64,000 bases of DNA from Balamuthia mandrillaris (lineage: Eukaryota > Discosea > Longamoebia > Balamuthiidae), in NCBI GenBank assembly GCA_031835245.1, contig JAVKOQ010000015.1, positions 1 to 64,000 of the forward strand. Reading direction: 5' to 3'. The position numbers and the translations under genes are program-made. This document shows positions 51,401 to 61,612 of the stretch, in pieces (the stretch's first letter is position 1; each line of letters begins with the position of its first letter). The notes below the pieces were generated by a model. The model was given only the letters and a program-made list of their open reading frames with translations. It was not told the DNA's origin and ran no database searches.

Positions 51401-53497
51401 GGGCAGTTGCGAATAAAGAAAGGGAGATCCGTATACCGTCCAGAAAAGGAGTTGGCATGGCATCCTCAGAGGAGTTCCGGCGTGTGGTTTGTGACACCGC
51501 CTTTTGGTCCTCAAGAGCAATAGAGGCACGCCTCCTGTGCCTGTCGCTCATGGAATTGCCTGCCTCTGCGTCGGTAGAAAGCACCCCAACCGAACTTGTG
51601 CTGGAACATGCTGAATCCTTGGTGTTGCCTTTGCCAGAGTGTTCCGTAACAGGCGAAGCTTGATAGGTCCAGTCGGAGGGCTCCCTTGTGCCTACAGGTT
51701 CGGGAAGCACCGAACTTGACATGGTGTCATTGGACATGCCGGTCATGCGATTATTTTCACATTCGGGAGGAGATGGGGAGGAAGCGATTGGTACTACTAA
51801 AGCATCAAAGTGAGAGGCGATAGCAGCAGCATCAATCATTTGAACAAAGTCTTGTCTACCAGTGGCAAGGGCTAGTTCTCGTGCTGTGCCTTGTTCACCT
51901 GCTTTTTGCAAGTCGACCTTACTGTCCAACAATAATTGAACCAAAGGCTTACTTCCGCTTTTGACAGCGTAATGTAGTGCAGTATTACCTCGGTTGTCGC
52001 TAAGGTTAACGTCTGCCCCATGCTCAAGCAGGAACGAAACCGCAGTCATATTGTGCTTCATCACAGCCCTAAAATTGTTGTTGAGTGGTTTGGTGGATGG
52101 TCCGTGGTTGGCAGTGAGAAATGAGGTCCAACAAGCCAACAAAAAAAATCTCTGGGACGATGACGCTTACTTGTGAATAGGCGTAAGTCCTTGCAGTGTC
52201 TGTGAGTTGACAGACGCTCCGTTCTCTATCATGAGGCTCAGCACTGAGCGCTGCTGGTCTGCCTGTGCACCGAATGAGTGAGCCACAAGATAGTGAAGGG
52301 GTAGAGTGTTGTCTTTTGAGATGACGAGAACGCCAATGCCCGGTTGTTTCAACAAGAACTCGCACATAGAAAGGTCGCCGTAATGGCACGCGATCTACGA
52401 AACAGCAAAGTGCAAATAGAGTAGCACTGCGAATGAGCAAACAGTACGACGGGAGAAAGAAGAGTAACAGGGGACTAGAGAAGCAGAGAAAAAAAGGAAG
52501 GAATGCGAACATGCAAAGGGGTCCATTTGAGGTCTGTATCTTCTTTTTGGTTTAGGTCAGCACCCTTGGCTAGTAAGAGTTTGCACAAGTCAATGTCGCG
52601 GAGGGCTACAGCCATATGCAGCGGCGTTCTGCCCACATCGTTGTAGCAATTCAGAAGGGAGGGTCCGTGCAGGCTCAGCAGCTTGGAGATCACATGCTTA
52701 TTTCCCTCCATCAGCGCTGCTCACCCAACATCATTGCCATTAGCACACTCAGACATGTCTCGTAGCATCTTACTCGAAAATAAAATGAAGAGGGGCAGAG
52801 AGATACCTTGAAACAACCCTTTGGAAGCTTCGCTTAGAGAGGCTGCCTGTTTATTTTGGTTTGAAAAAGCAAAGGGGGGGGGTAAGAGTTCAGCATAGAG
52901 AAAGCTCAACAGAGAAAAAAAAAAAAGAAGCGCAAAATACAGCCGTACCTTGCCTTGTTGTTCCTCATGGCCGTGCTCTTGTTCCCAAAGAGCCTCAAAT
53001 AAGGCAAGGAGGTGGTGGTCTGAGAACCGCGTGGAACCCACTTGCTCCACTTGCTTCCTGTAGAGTCGTTGAACATCCTCCCAATCTTGCAGTGCTTCTC
53101 CCCGGTCGCCTGCCAGAGCGATTACGTGGCTGGACTTGCGTAGAGTGAGACGAAAAGTCCCTTGTTTAAGAGGAGAGGAGGAGCCAGAGGTAACGCCGCC
53201 GTTGTTGCTGCCGCCGCTAGCAGAGGAGAGGAAGATGGCAGGCGCAGCTGCTGAGGAGGAAGAGGAAGCAGAAGAGGGGGAGAAAGCAGCACTGCCCATG
53301 GGAGAGTTGGTACCCGCAGAGCCGGTTTGAGAGGGAATTGAAGAAGCCGCTCGTGTTCTAGGCAATAATGCAGCGGAAGAAGTAGCCTCTTCCAAGCTAA
53401 AGTTATCGTCCTGGTATGCTAACCCGGTGGTTACGTCGCTCACAACGGCCCAAGAGCCAGAGTAGCCCTCCACCGCACGCGGACAGCACAACGGCAT
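48426..53497 (-). CDS. Phosphatidylinositol phosphate kinase with N-terminal ankyrin repeats, C1 finger and EF-hands
   Basis: Many exons. The N-terminus (MPLCCPRAVEGYSGSWAVVS) is Ser/Ala-rich. Ankyrin repeats at about 52710-51850 (GRTPLHMAVALRDIDLCKLL, GNTALHYAVKSGSKPLVQLL). A C1 finger (HLFTLMRFNVPSFCGLCNG to GFLCHKKC, spaced H-x12-C-x2-C-x14-C-x2-C-x4-H-x2-C) at about 51340-51130. EF-hands at about 50850-50330 (loops DSDQTGTISQKD and DLDNNGFIERVE; others degenerate). The PIPK catalytic domain at about 50030-48426: FRDFGPMVFRRIRE, SGSFFFKSNDGRYIVKTLPM, NTLLTRFFGMH, NFVVMENLF, YDLKGS (GS after an intron), ITDYSFLVGIHHLDTS, YYVAIIDNLCQYSSKKKGER, and a last exon ISAMPPKPYQLRFQKYVNSI to the stop at 48426. 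It makes PIP2-type lipids at membranes; Ca2+, diacylglycerol and protein inputs are inferred from the domains. One in-frame TGA lies before the ankyrin region (about 52725), so ATG 52711 is an alternative start. Confidence 0.85.
48577..48736. repeat. GA/GAGGGA-rich intron tract
   Basis: About 160 bp of GA and GGGAGA repeats inside the last intron of the PIP kinase gene. Confidence 0.85.
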
Positions 53498-53571
53498 TGT
53501 CGAGTACCCCTCTTCGCACCACCGGTGGTTTGAGGATGCGGGTAGCAGTGGTAGTGGTGGAAGAAGCAGTT
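53498..53571. other. 5' flank of PIP kinase gene
   Basis: Short GC-rich upstream sequence before a G tract. Together with the elements to 54226 it forms the divergent promoter region of the PIP kinase and armadillo genes. Confidence 0.4.
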
Positions 53572-53760
53572 GGGGGGGGGAGCGTCACCCTACTGGTACT
53601 TTTGCCACACGACGCGCTGCTCCCTTTGCTCCTCTTCCCTTGGCTGCTCTGCTGCGGTGCGTTGCCCCTCTTCCCTTTGCTGGTGAGCCTTGATGACGAC
53701 TCCTCAGGCAGGAGCCGCGTCGTGTGGCAAAAGTACCAGTAGGGTGACTTCCCCCCCCCC
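53572..53760. repeat. 33-bp perfect inverted repeat bounded by G9 and C10
   Basis: Left arm 53584-53616 (GTCACCCTACTGGTACTTTT and on to GACGCG) and right arm 53716-53748 are perfect reverse complements over 33 bp around a loop of about 99 bp. A G tract (53572-53580) opens it and a C tract (53751-53760) closes it, so the symmetry extends outwards. It abuts MITE copy 3. Confidence 0.85.
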
Positions 53761-53927
53761 TAAAGCGGCTCAATGCTTTGATCGGTTACTGAAAGTTTCA
53801 AACCACCAATCAAAAATCAAAGCAGAGGCTTTACCTTACCATAAAAAGGCCATTTCTGTTGTCTTTTTCTTTGTCTCATCTCTAGCAGAGATCTTTCACG
53901 TCGACAAAAATTCATTGCTCCGCTTTA
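53761..53927 (+). mobile_element. MITE-like TIR element, copy 3
   Basis: 167 bp with both termini: TAAAGCGGCTCAATG on the left after C10, and CATTGCTCCGCTTTA on the right followed by C10. Tandem with copy 4, separated only by the C tract (53928-53937). Confidence 0.85.
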
Positions 53928-53937
53928 CCCCCCCCCC

Positions 53938-54105
53938 TAAAGCGGCTCAATTGCTTTGATCGGTTACTGAAAGTTTCAAACCACCAATCAAAAATCAAAA
54001 CAGAGGCTTTATCTTACCATAAAAAGGCCATTTCTGTTGTCTTTTTCTTTGTCTCATCTCTAGCAGAGATCTTTCACGTCGACAAAAATTCGTTGCTCCG
54101 CTTTA
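53938..54105 (+). mobile_element. MITE-like TIR element, copy 4
   Basis: 168 bp. One extra T near the left end (CTCAATTGC) and one change at the right (CGTTGCTCC) distinguish it from copy 3. It lies about 120 bp upstream of the armadillo gene ATG. The right side lacks a C/G tract (followed by AAAAAATAAA). Confidence 0.85.
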
Positions 54106-54226
54106 CAAAAAATAAAACCTCTGTCAGGCTGGACTTGAACAGCAAGCACCGTGGGTGGAACCATCGCTAACCAGCATCCCCCCCCAAAACCCCACAAAAG
54201 ACCACCGCCGCACCCATTCCACCAAG

Positions 54227-56132
54227 ATGGAAACCCCACCTGCCCGCAAGAGAAGGCCTCCCCCCGTCCTGCAAAAGTCTGGCACCGAGATGTTTTTCGA
54301 ACACCTTAAGAAAGGGAGTTCCTCCGCTGAGACCGCTTTGCCCACCCGCGCCGCCGCTTCCTCCTCCACTTCCACCAGGCTGCACCACCACCAGCAAAGA
54401 GAAGGAACTGACCAAAGCGCAGAGGCAGCCATGGAAAAGCGGGCTACAGCAAGCCCCACCACCGAAGAGACGCAGCAGCAGCAGAGCACGACCGCGAAGA
54501 AGAAGAAAAAGGAGACGCAAAAAACAAAGAAGAAGCAGCAGCAGCAGAAGAAGGAGAAGGAGAAGAAGAAGGCAAAGGACCAACTCAGTCACTCCTCTTC
54601 TTCCGCTTCCAGTGGTGAGGACGAGGAGGAGGGCATGGAGCCTGTGGAGCCTACCAAAGAGGACCTCAAAAACGAGCTCAAGTCCCTCTCTGGCAAAGAC
54701 CAAGCCTGTCAGCTGATGGAGCTGATCAAGGCCTCCTCCTCCGCAAACGAATGTTTACTCTTTCTTGGCCTCTTCAATGAGTGTGCGGAGGAGGACTGGA
54801 AAAACTTCCAGCGAAAACAGAGCAGCACTCCTTCTTTCGTCATCCAGAACTTGCTCTCCCTTTTGTTGCAAAAGACACAGTCCGAAGTACAGAATGCGGA
54901 ACACTGGCAAGCCCAACACTCTCACGCCGAGCCTGGCCATGAAATTGTCGCTTCACTTCTCAATGCTATATCCCTGTATTCCCATTCAGGTTTGCTTTCT
55001 GTTTGATTGGTTTATCTTGCTGCCTTGTGTTTGTTTCTCCTTACTATATTATTCAGATGGTCATGTCTGAATGTGCTTCTTTTTTATTTCTCTCTTCTTG
55101 TTGTTGTTCTTGTTCTTGTTCTCGTGGCTTCACCCTCCATGTTTGTGTTGTTCTCTTATGTTCTGGTTCTTCTTCTTCTTCTTCTTCTTGTTCTTCTTCT
55201 TCTTGTTCTTCTTCTTCTTCTTCTTCTTCTTCTTCTTCTTCTTCTTCTTCTTCTTCTTCTTTAATTTTCTCCTTCGTCTAGACTTATCTGGGGTTTTGGT
55301 ATTAACTTGCCATCTATTACGCATTAAACAATAATACCTTATAAGATCTGAGCAAAGAAACCATCATAGAAAAAGGAGGCGTTCCTGTGCTTCTCAGATG
55401 CATGAAGCACTATCCCACAAATATGGCGGTACAACGGAATGTGGCTGCTATACTGCTTAATCTTTCAATAATGGGTACGTTACTTCTTTGTTTTTTATTG
55501 CCAGATTTCTGTAGCTACGGTTTAAATGAAATATGTGCACAACCAACAAAAAGGTGCGAAGGAGGTTATACAACACGAGCCAGGTATTCAGGTCATACTC
55601 GAGAGCATGCGTAACCACACAGATGACTTCTTCATTCAGCTGCGGCTGTGCGCAGTTTTGCGCAACCTTATGGTTCGCCATGGTCAGTTGTAACTTTCTG
55701 TGTGGTATTCATTGATACTTTGTTTGCTAAACGACACAGCAGCGGATCATAGGAGACAGATAGTAGAACAAGGGGGTGTTGCTATGGTGGTAGCTTCTAT
55801 GGCCGCTCACATTGACAACAGTAACATGCAAGAGAATGCTTGTATAGCCCTCCGTACCATGCTCCATGAAGGTATTCATTTGGGCCTTTGCTAACCAGAT
55901 TCGTTATATATTGTGATAACATCCTTTTTTGAATAGCTGGCCCGGATGATAAGCTGCAAAAGGAGGGTGTTATGGAAGCGACCCGTGCTGCACATCAGCG
56001 CTATCCTGAGAATGAATGGATCAATGAAATTATGCAACACTTTCATGGCATGGTACTTATGGGCTTACTTCCAATGACTATCGTCTCCTGACACCAACTC
56101 ACTTACAACCATCATTGCAGGTTTTGTGTTGA
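54227..56132 (+). CDS. Armadillo/HEAT-like repeat protein with Lys/Gln-rich N-terminus
   Basis: Start ATG 54227 (METPPARKRRPPPVLQKSGT). The first exon (to 54989) encodes a disordered, highly basic Gln/Lys-rich and then Ser/acidic region (KKKKKETQKTKKKQQQQKKE, SSSASSGEDEEEG), and then helical sequence (FLGLFNECAEEDWKNFQRKQ). Four later exons each encode an armadillo-type helical unit: IIEKGGVPVLLRCMKHYPTN...NVAAILLNLS; QHEPGIQVILESMRNHTDDF...LCAVLRNLMV; IVEQGGVAMVVASMAAHIDN...ACIALRTML; and KEGVMEATRAAHQRYPENEW. Splice phases agree (HS|DLSKET). The last intron gives the ending HGMVLC with TGA at 56130-56132. Intron 1 contains (CTT)n. A protein-binding scaffold is the family expectation; the partner is unknown. 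Confidence 0.8.
55166..55261. repeat. (CTT)n tract in intron 1 of armadillo gene
   Basis: About 95 bp, mostly TTC/CTT triplets, inside the 360-nt intron 54990-55349. Confidence 0.9.
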
Positions 56133-56214
56133 CACCATGCGCTAAACTCGTGTAATATAGTTAAAATACAAAACAAAGCTTAAGAAAAGACAAGTACTAG
56201 AGAGAGCTTCGTGT

Positions 56215-58975
56215 TTAACAAGAAGAGGACGTTTTAGCCAAGATTACAACATAGTTGGCTGGAAAACGTCCTTGTTGGGGGGCAGCAACAGCTTCATCTG
56301 TAACTCTGTAGCCATGGTACCATTGGCCATGGTCAAGAGCTTGCGTAATTGTGAGTACATCACCAGGTTTTAGGAGCAGCTCGTCCTCATTCTCTGGCTC
56401 AAAAGGGAAGATGGCCTGGCAGCGGTATCCTGACAACTCTTCCGGCAACGGTGTCTCTTGCAGAGGGGTTGCGGGAAGCAAACCTTGTACTTGGCCCTCC
56501 TTGTGGTGGTGGTGATGGCGATGGTGTTTACTGCCGTCATCCCCTTCCTCCTCTGTTTGGTGTTGGTCAGCGCCATCGGGGGAGAAGGAAGGATTGGGAA
56601 GCCATAGCTCATGAACCCAGCCAGGAGAGCCGCCAGGGAATATGCCAACCACTCCCTCCTTTTCGCCAAGCCACCATCCGGAGGGGTCTTTATCCAGTAC
56701 TTGTATGATATCACCAGCCCGAAAGACCAGGTATCTCTCCTGTTGAGGAGAGGAAGGCGGTCCTTCGTAGTCGTGCAAAGCCACGGCGATGCTCATCATG
56801 GCTGGCAGATTCGCTGCTCCCTCCTCCTCGCCTGTTTTGGTCATTCAGTCAGCTAACGCTCAGACAGAAAGGCGTTGTGTAAAACATGGAGGAGAGGGGC
56901 AGAAAAGAACGTACTGTCGATAGCGTTTTCATCGTCTTGTAGGTGGCCAGACGAAGACGTGCCGCCTCTGTGTTTCTTGTCGGCGTCGTCTCTGTCAAAG
57001 AGCCTATCCAGGCTGCTTTTGCGCCCGTGGTTGCGCAGACTCTTTTTGCGAGGAGCGGCAGAAGAGGGGTGGCGCTGTGTGGCATACATTTTGGCCCTGC
57101 CGCTCTCTCTCTCTCTCTGGGGCTCTCCACACGGGAGCCTGACAAGCGGCCAAGCGTCTCGCGCTCCCTGCTACCAGCCCTATCTTTGCTGCTGGAGATG
57201 ATGCTGCTGGTGGTACTGCTGCGTTCCCTTTCCTTGTTTCTGTCTCTTGGGTCCTTATCTTGGTCTCGCTCTCCATCTCTGTCCTTGTCGCTTCTCGGTC
57301 TGTCATTGGCACGATGCCGCTCACGTTCGGTGGAGTCCTTTCGGTACGCGTGACTGCCACTCTCCTTGCGCCTACCTTTTCCTCTATCGGAGAAGTCAGT
57401 CTCGCTTCTTTCCCTGCTACCGGTATCTCTGCGGCCACTCTCATCCCTTGGTGTATGTTTTGCTAGCTCAATGGTGCTGCTGGCTCCAGATGAGTCATCC
57501 CTCTCACTCTCAGAGCTTTCATCCTCCGGAGCGTCAGAGTGGTGATCACCACGCGCTTTGAGGGTGCCCTTTCGTCCTTTTCTGTAGGAAAAAGAGCCCT
57601 TCCTTAGATTGCCAGAGGATGTTTGTCCCCCACTTGGCAATCGTTGCTGCGTCGAACCCTCCTGCCCCAGTGACGAAGACGATGAAGCTGACTGAAGACT
57701 CGGCGACAGATGGCTACCACTACTGCTCTCCAATGTTGAGAAGGAGTGCAGGGATGGAAGTGGTGCTGGTGGGCCACGACATTTACCCAGCTGAGTATTT
57801 GCATAGGCATAAGAACGGCAGAAAGAGCAAGAGAAGGGAGAGATAGAGAGAACAAAGAGATAATCCAACCTCGGGGTCATACGGCTCATATTCAACAAGT
57901 CTAGGCTTTATCTTGCTGCTGATATTAGCGATAATAAAGGCATAGATATCAGCCTCAGAGTCCATTTTCTCAGCCTGTACTTTCATCAGTTGGCATTTCT
58001 CGGAGACTATAGTAGGCAAGGACTGTTGCAGGGCCACCAATTTGGTCAGACAAGCTTTCATCAGGTCTAACCTCTTTTTGTCAAGCACTTGATATTCCTT
58101 CAAAGCAAAAGGGGGGGAAACAGGAATAAGCAGATGGTAAGATAGCGATAACGCCCTTTAAAAAGGAGATGTGAAAGGTTGCACCCCACCTCCAATATCT
58201 GTGGCATTTCGGTATTATACATTTTTTCCTGGGCCTGTTGCATGGCGGTTACAGCCTCTTTGTAAGCTGCATCAGCCTTTTCAGCCGCTTTGATGTCTTT
58301 TTGCAGCTTCTTTGCAGCCTTTAACCGGGGAAAGAAACTGAGTAAGAATCAAGTTGTGTTGGATGAGAACACGTTAATGAAACCCTTGCCTTCAACACAA
58401 CTTGGGCTGGTTGGTTGCTGACGTTCAGTTTCTCGTACTCTTCTTGGCTTTTGTCCTGCTGTTTCCTTGCCCTTTCGAAGTTGGCTTGAGCCTTTTCTTT
58501 TTTTTCGGTACAACCCTGGAGTTCTTTGGTAACAGCGGTCCCGTTTTGCTCAAGCTACATAAGGTGCATATGAGTCCCGGCCAAAATAAAATAAAACGAG
58601 TAAGAGAGTGTGAGTAAGTACTGTTTTTCTTTGAATCTTTTCGTCCCGAAGGAACGCCAAGATCTTTTCTCGAACGTCCTCAACCATTGCGTCCCCGAAT
58701 CCATTGTGCCACTTGGCTATCTCTTCCGTCTCTAGCATCATACATTTCCAAGCTTCATGAAGGGTGCTATATTGTTACAACCAAACATAAGAAAAAGTCA
58801 TGATGCCGTCTTGAAAGCTATACCCTGATTCGGCAGCAGGCACCGTTGTTACCAGTTTAATAAGCTTCTGAGCATAGTCTTTCTCAAGGGCAGCTCGCTT
58901 TTGCAAGAAGCCAGCTACCTCCGCCACGAAATCCTTGCCTTCCTCTGCCCGCTTGTTCACCAAAGGGAACTGATC
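56215..58975 (-). CDS. F-BAR protein with two C-terminal SH3 domains
   Basis: The exon at 58975 starts DQFPLVNKRAEEGKDFVAEV, the usual beginning of an F-BAR/FCH domain; the short first coding exon must lie upstream (about 59000-59220, perhaps ATG 59220) but I could not fix its splice site. The F-BAR helices run to about 57870 (FLQKRAALEKDYAQKLIKLV, WHNGFGDAMVEDVREKILAF, CTEKKEKAQANFERARKQQD, LEEYQVLDKKRLDLMKACLT). A Ser/Arg/Asp-rich linker (RERERSSTTSSIISSSKDRA, RKKSLRNHGRKSSLDRLF) follows. SH3-1: VALHDYEGPP, AGDIIQVLDKDPSGWWLGEK. SH3-2: QAIFPFEPENEDELLLKPGD, GRFPANYVVIL. Stop TAA at 56215. The family bends membranes and links them to actin regulators (Cip4/PACSIN type). Confidence 0.85.
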
Positions 58976-59438
58976 CTGTGCATTTAAAAAAGTTTTGTCA
59001 AATACCGTGGAAGATCGGTTGGGTCTTGCGGCGCGATGAGGAGCAGCGTACCCAAAGGCTGCCGGCGACCGACATGTCTTTTCCGCTCTCCTTCTTTTCT
59101 CCTCCCCCTTTTTTTTCTGTTGTTGTTGTTGGCGTTGAGGTTTGGGTGGGAGCTGCTGCAGGTAAGTGCACCAAGCGGCGGCCCTGGGGAGAACTTTTTA
59201 GGCAGGCCTGCTATAGTCATGTCGTCCTGACTAGGACAACAAGAAGAAACAAAGTCCGCGAGAGAGAGTGCAGAGAGAGAGAGAGAGGAGAAGGGGGAAG
59301 GGGGCATGCTGCAACGCACAACCACCAACTCCAGCTCTGTCCCTGCCGCCCCTGCCACCACCACCACCACCACCCCCAGCAGTGACGATTGCCGCAGTGG
59401 CAGCGGCTCAGCAGCAGTGGTGGACAGCTTGCTGCCCG
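58976..59438. other. Divergent 5' region of F-BAR and thioesterase genes
   Basis: Probably contains the first exon of the minus-strand F-BAR gene and the promoter of the plus-strand thioesterase. (GA)n at about 59261-59288 and a CCACCAC repeat (59353-59373). A plus-strand frame from ATG 59306 (MLQRTTTNSSSVPAAPATTT) runs open into the thioesterase region in another frame. Confidence 0.5.
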
Positions 59439-60029
59439 ATGGGCCTCCGCCTCACCTATTACGCCGATGATGAGCGCGAGGAGGTGTTTACAGTGCTGCG
59501 CTTCAGAAAGGAGCTGCACGGCTTCTTCTCCATGCTGCACGGCGGCCTCTCCGCAGTGTTGGTGGATGAGGTGGCCTTTTGGACCATGTTCGACCGCTAT
59601 CGCTGCTTTGGCTTCACCTTGGACATGCAGCTCAAGTACTGCAAGCCCATCAAGCTATTCGAGCTCGAACAGGAAGAGGAGAAGGCGGAGGAAAAACAGA
59701 AAGAGTGTTCCCCCAAGCCCAGTTGCCCTAAGCAGGGTCCTAACGAGCCGTTCAGCGAGCGGCTGTTGGACCACCTCCACTACAACTACATCAAGGTGGT
59801 CGGAAAGCTGAACCAACAAAAGACAAAGCCGGGCGATAGGAAGATATACCTGGATGTACGGCTGGTGGACCGCAACGGCGACACCTGCGTGCTTGCTGAG
59901 GTTCTCTTCCTCATCGCGAACAAAGACACGGCAGAGCGGGTGCTCGGCCCTCAACTAGCGGCTTCTCTGCAAGAGTTTCTCTGCGACGACGCCCCGGTGG
60001 CGCGCACCCTCACCCCTGCTCGCCTTTGA
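59439..60029 (+). CDS. Hotdog-fold acyl-CoA thioesterase-like protein (4HBT/PaaI type)
   Basis: The only in-frame ATG near the family start is 59439 (MGLRLTYYADDEREEVFTVL), preceded in frame by TACCP, so PMGLRL matches the usual N-P-x-G-L opening. The diagnostic HGGLSAVLVDEVAFWTMF (HGG then catalytic-helix Asp/Glu) follows. An acidic insert (ELEQEEEKAEEKQKECSPKP) separates it from the second half (NYIKVVGKLNQQKTKPGDRK, DVRLVDRNGDTCVLAEVLFL). The insert makes it longer than typical PaaI proteins. The true N-terminus may lie upstream: the frame starting at ATG 59306 is one base out of phase. The substrate acyl group is unknown. Confidence 0.75.
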   Translation: MGLRLTYYADDEREEVFTVLRFRKELHGFFSMLHGGLSAVLVDEVAFWTMFDRYRCFGFTLDMQLKYCKPIKLFELEQEEEKAEEKQKECSPKPSCPKQGPNEPFSERLLDHLHYNYIKVVGKLNQQKTKPGDRKIYLDVRLVDRNGDTCVLAEVLFLIANKDTAERVLGPQLAASLQEFLCDDAPVARTLTPARL

Positions 60030-60306
60030 CGCCTCTTTTTTGAAAGAAAAAAAGAGAGGAAAGGTATGACCACCCGCTTGCTATGGAGCTTGCAAGGAGG
60101 GCCTCTCTATACCTCCAAACGCACGTCGACGAGGAGTCGAAGACCACCTTATAAACACCAGAAATGAAATAATTGTTTGGCCACCCCCTCCTCCTCCTGC
60201 TGCTGCTGCAAAGAGGAAAAGGGGAAGGAGGAGGCAGGCAGAAGAGGAAAAAAAAAAACAAAGGTGAAGACGCAGCAGCAGCAGCACGTACTCTCCCACT
60301 GAAAAA

Positions 60307-61526
60307 ATGAGCTCAGGGAGCAGGAGCAGCAGCGGCGGCGGAGGGGGCGGCAAGGAGAGAAAGAGGTTCAAGGGGCGGTACGTGGCCACGTTGACCCCCT
60401 TCAAGGAGGGGAAGAACGGTGCCCTGGCCCTGAACCTGGACGTGTTGGACCAGTACGCCGCCTCTTTGGTGGCGGACGGCGTGGAGGGTCTCTTCGTCAA
60501 CGGCACCAGCGGCGAGAGCATGTCTCTCACCGTCGAGGAAAGGATGCGCAGCCTAGAACGTTGGGCTGAGCTGGCCAAGAAATATAACCTCTCCCTCGTG
60601 GCTCACATCACTGCCCAATCGTTTAGTATTTTCCCTTTCTTATTGTCCCTCTTTCAACTCTTGATGACCAACACCTTCTCTCTCTCTCTCTCTCTCTCTT
60701 CTCGTGTTTTACATCCTAGTCTGGAGGACTCCAAGATGTTGGCAGCCCACGCGCAGGCCCAAGGTGTCGACGGTATTGCTGCCATGCCTCCTTCTTTCTT
60801 CAAGCCTCCAACATTGGCCCACCTCATAGACTACCTCGCTCAGGTCTGCCCTTCCTCCCCCTTCTCCTCCATCTTTATTTTATTTGTCCCTGTCTTTCTC
60901 ACAAGGGCTGTGCGGCGCAGGTTGGAGCGGCGGCTTCTCACACGCCGTTGCTCTACTACTATTTCCCAAGACTTACCGGCGTCAACTATCGCCTATGCGA
61001 TATCTTCAGAGCTGGCAAGGAAGTCATACCCACACTAGTCGGCGCCAAGTTCACTGGTCCGTTTTCATCCTTTGCATGTTCTCTCATCTCAATCACTTGC
61101 TATAACATTTAAAACATTATAGGAGAGGACTTGGGAGACTGCATATTGGCACTGGCAGAAGGAGACTTTGACGTGCTCCTGGGCAATGAGATGATGGTAC
61201 TGCCAGCCATGCACATAGGCGTGCAGGGCAGTGTGGCGCTTGCCTACAGCGTGTTTTGCCCAATGTTTGTCAAGCTGCAAAAGGCCTTTGAGGAGGGCCG
61301 CTATGAAGACGCAAAGCAGGAGCAGTTGCTCTGTGCTCGCATGTTCTCCGAAGTGAGCGCCCAGGGCAACCTGCCCAGTGCCTTTAAGGCTCTCCTCAAA
61401 CAGTTGAAAGGGCTGGACTTTGGTCCCATGCGCTGCCCTAATCACACGTACACTGAGGAAGAGACGCAAGCGCTAGTACAACGCTTGGCTGCGCTTGGTC
61501 TTGATACCTCTTCTGCTGCGCACTAA
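60307..61526 (+). CDS. NPL: N-acetylneuraminate lyase (DapA superfamily)
   Basis: Cleaves sialic acid to N-acetylmannosamine and pyruvate (family knowledge). Start ATG 60307 with a Gly/Ser head (MSSGSRSSSGGGGGG). Core: YVATLTPFKEGKNGALALN, GVEGLFVNGTSGESMSLTVE (pyruvate-binding GTSGES), SLVAHITAQS|LEDSKMLAAH across intron 1 (CAATC|GTTTAG...CATCCTAG|TCTGG), MPPSFFKPPTLAHLIDYL, HTPLLYYYFPRLTGVNYR (catalytic Tyr in the animal-lyase type YYYxxP-LTGV context), IPTLVGAKFTG (Schiff-base Lys), then LLGNEMMVLPAMHIGVQGSV. The FFKP and YYYFP-LTG signature favours the lyase over dihydrodipicolinate synthase. Stop TAA at 61526. Only 86 bp separate it from the convergent MyTH4-FERM gene. Confidence 0.9.
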
Positions 61527-61612
61527 AAGGAACAGACTCTTTTTTTTTTAAAAAAAAAGAAGAAAGGTACTTTATAAGTTGCAGTGTTTTTGTGTGGTTG
61601 CCTCTTGTCTAG

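Noticed and set aside
52700-52745. TGA as a reassigned tryptophan codon
   Set aside because: Other clear genes in the window end with TGA (aminotransferase, glycosyltransferase, thioesterase, armadillo gene), so TGA is a normal stop here.
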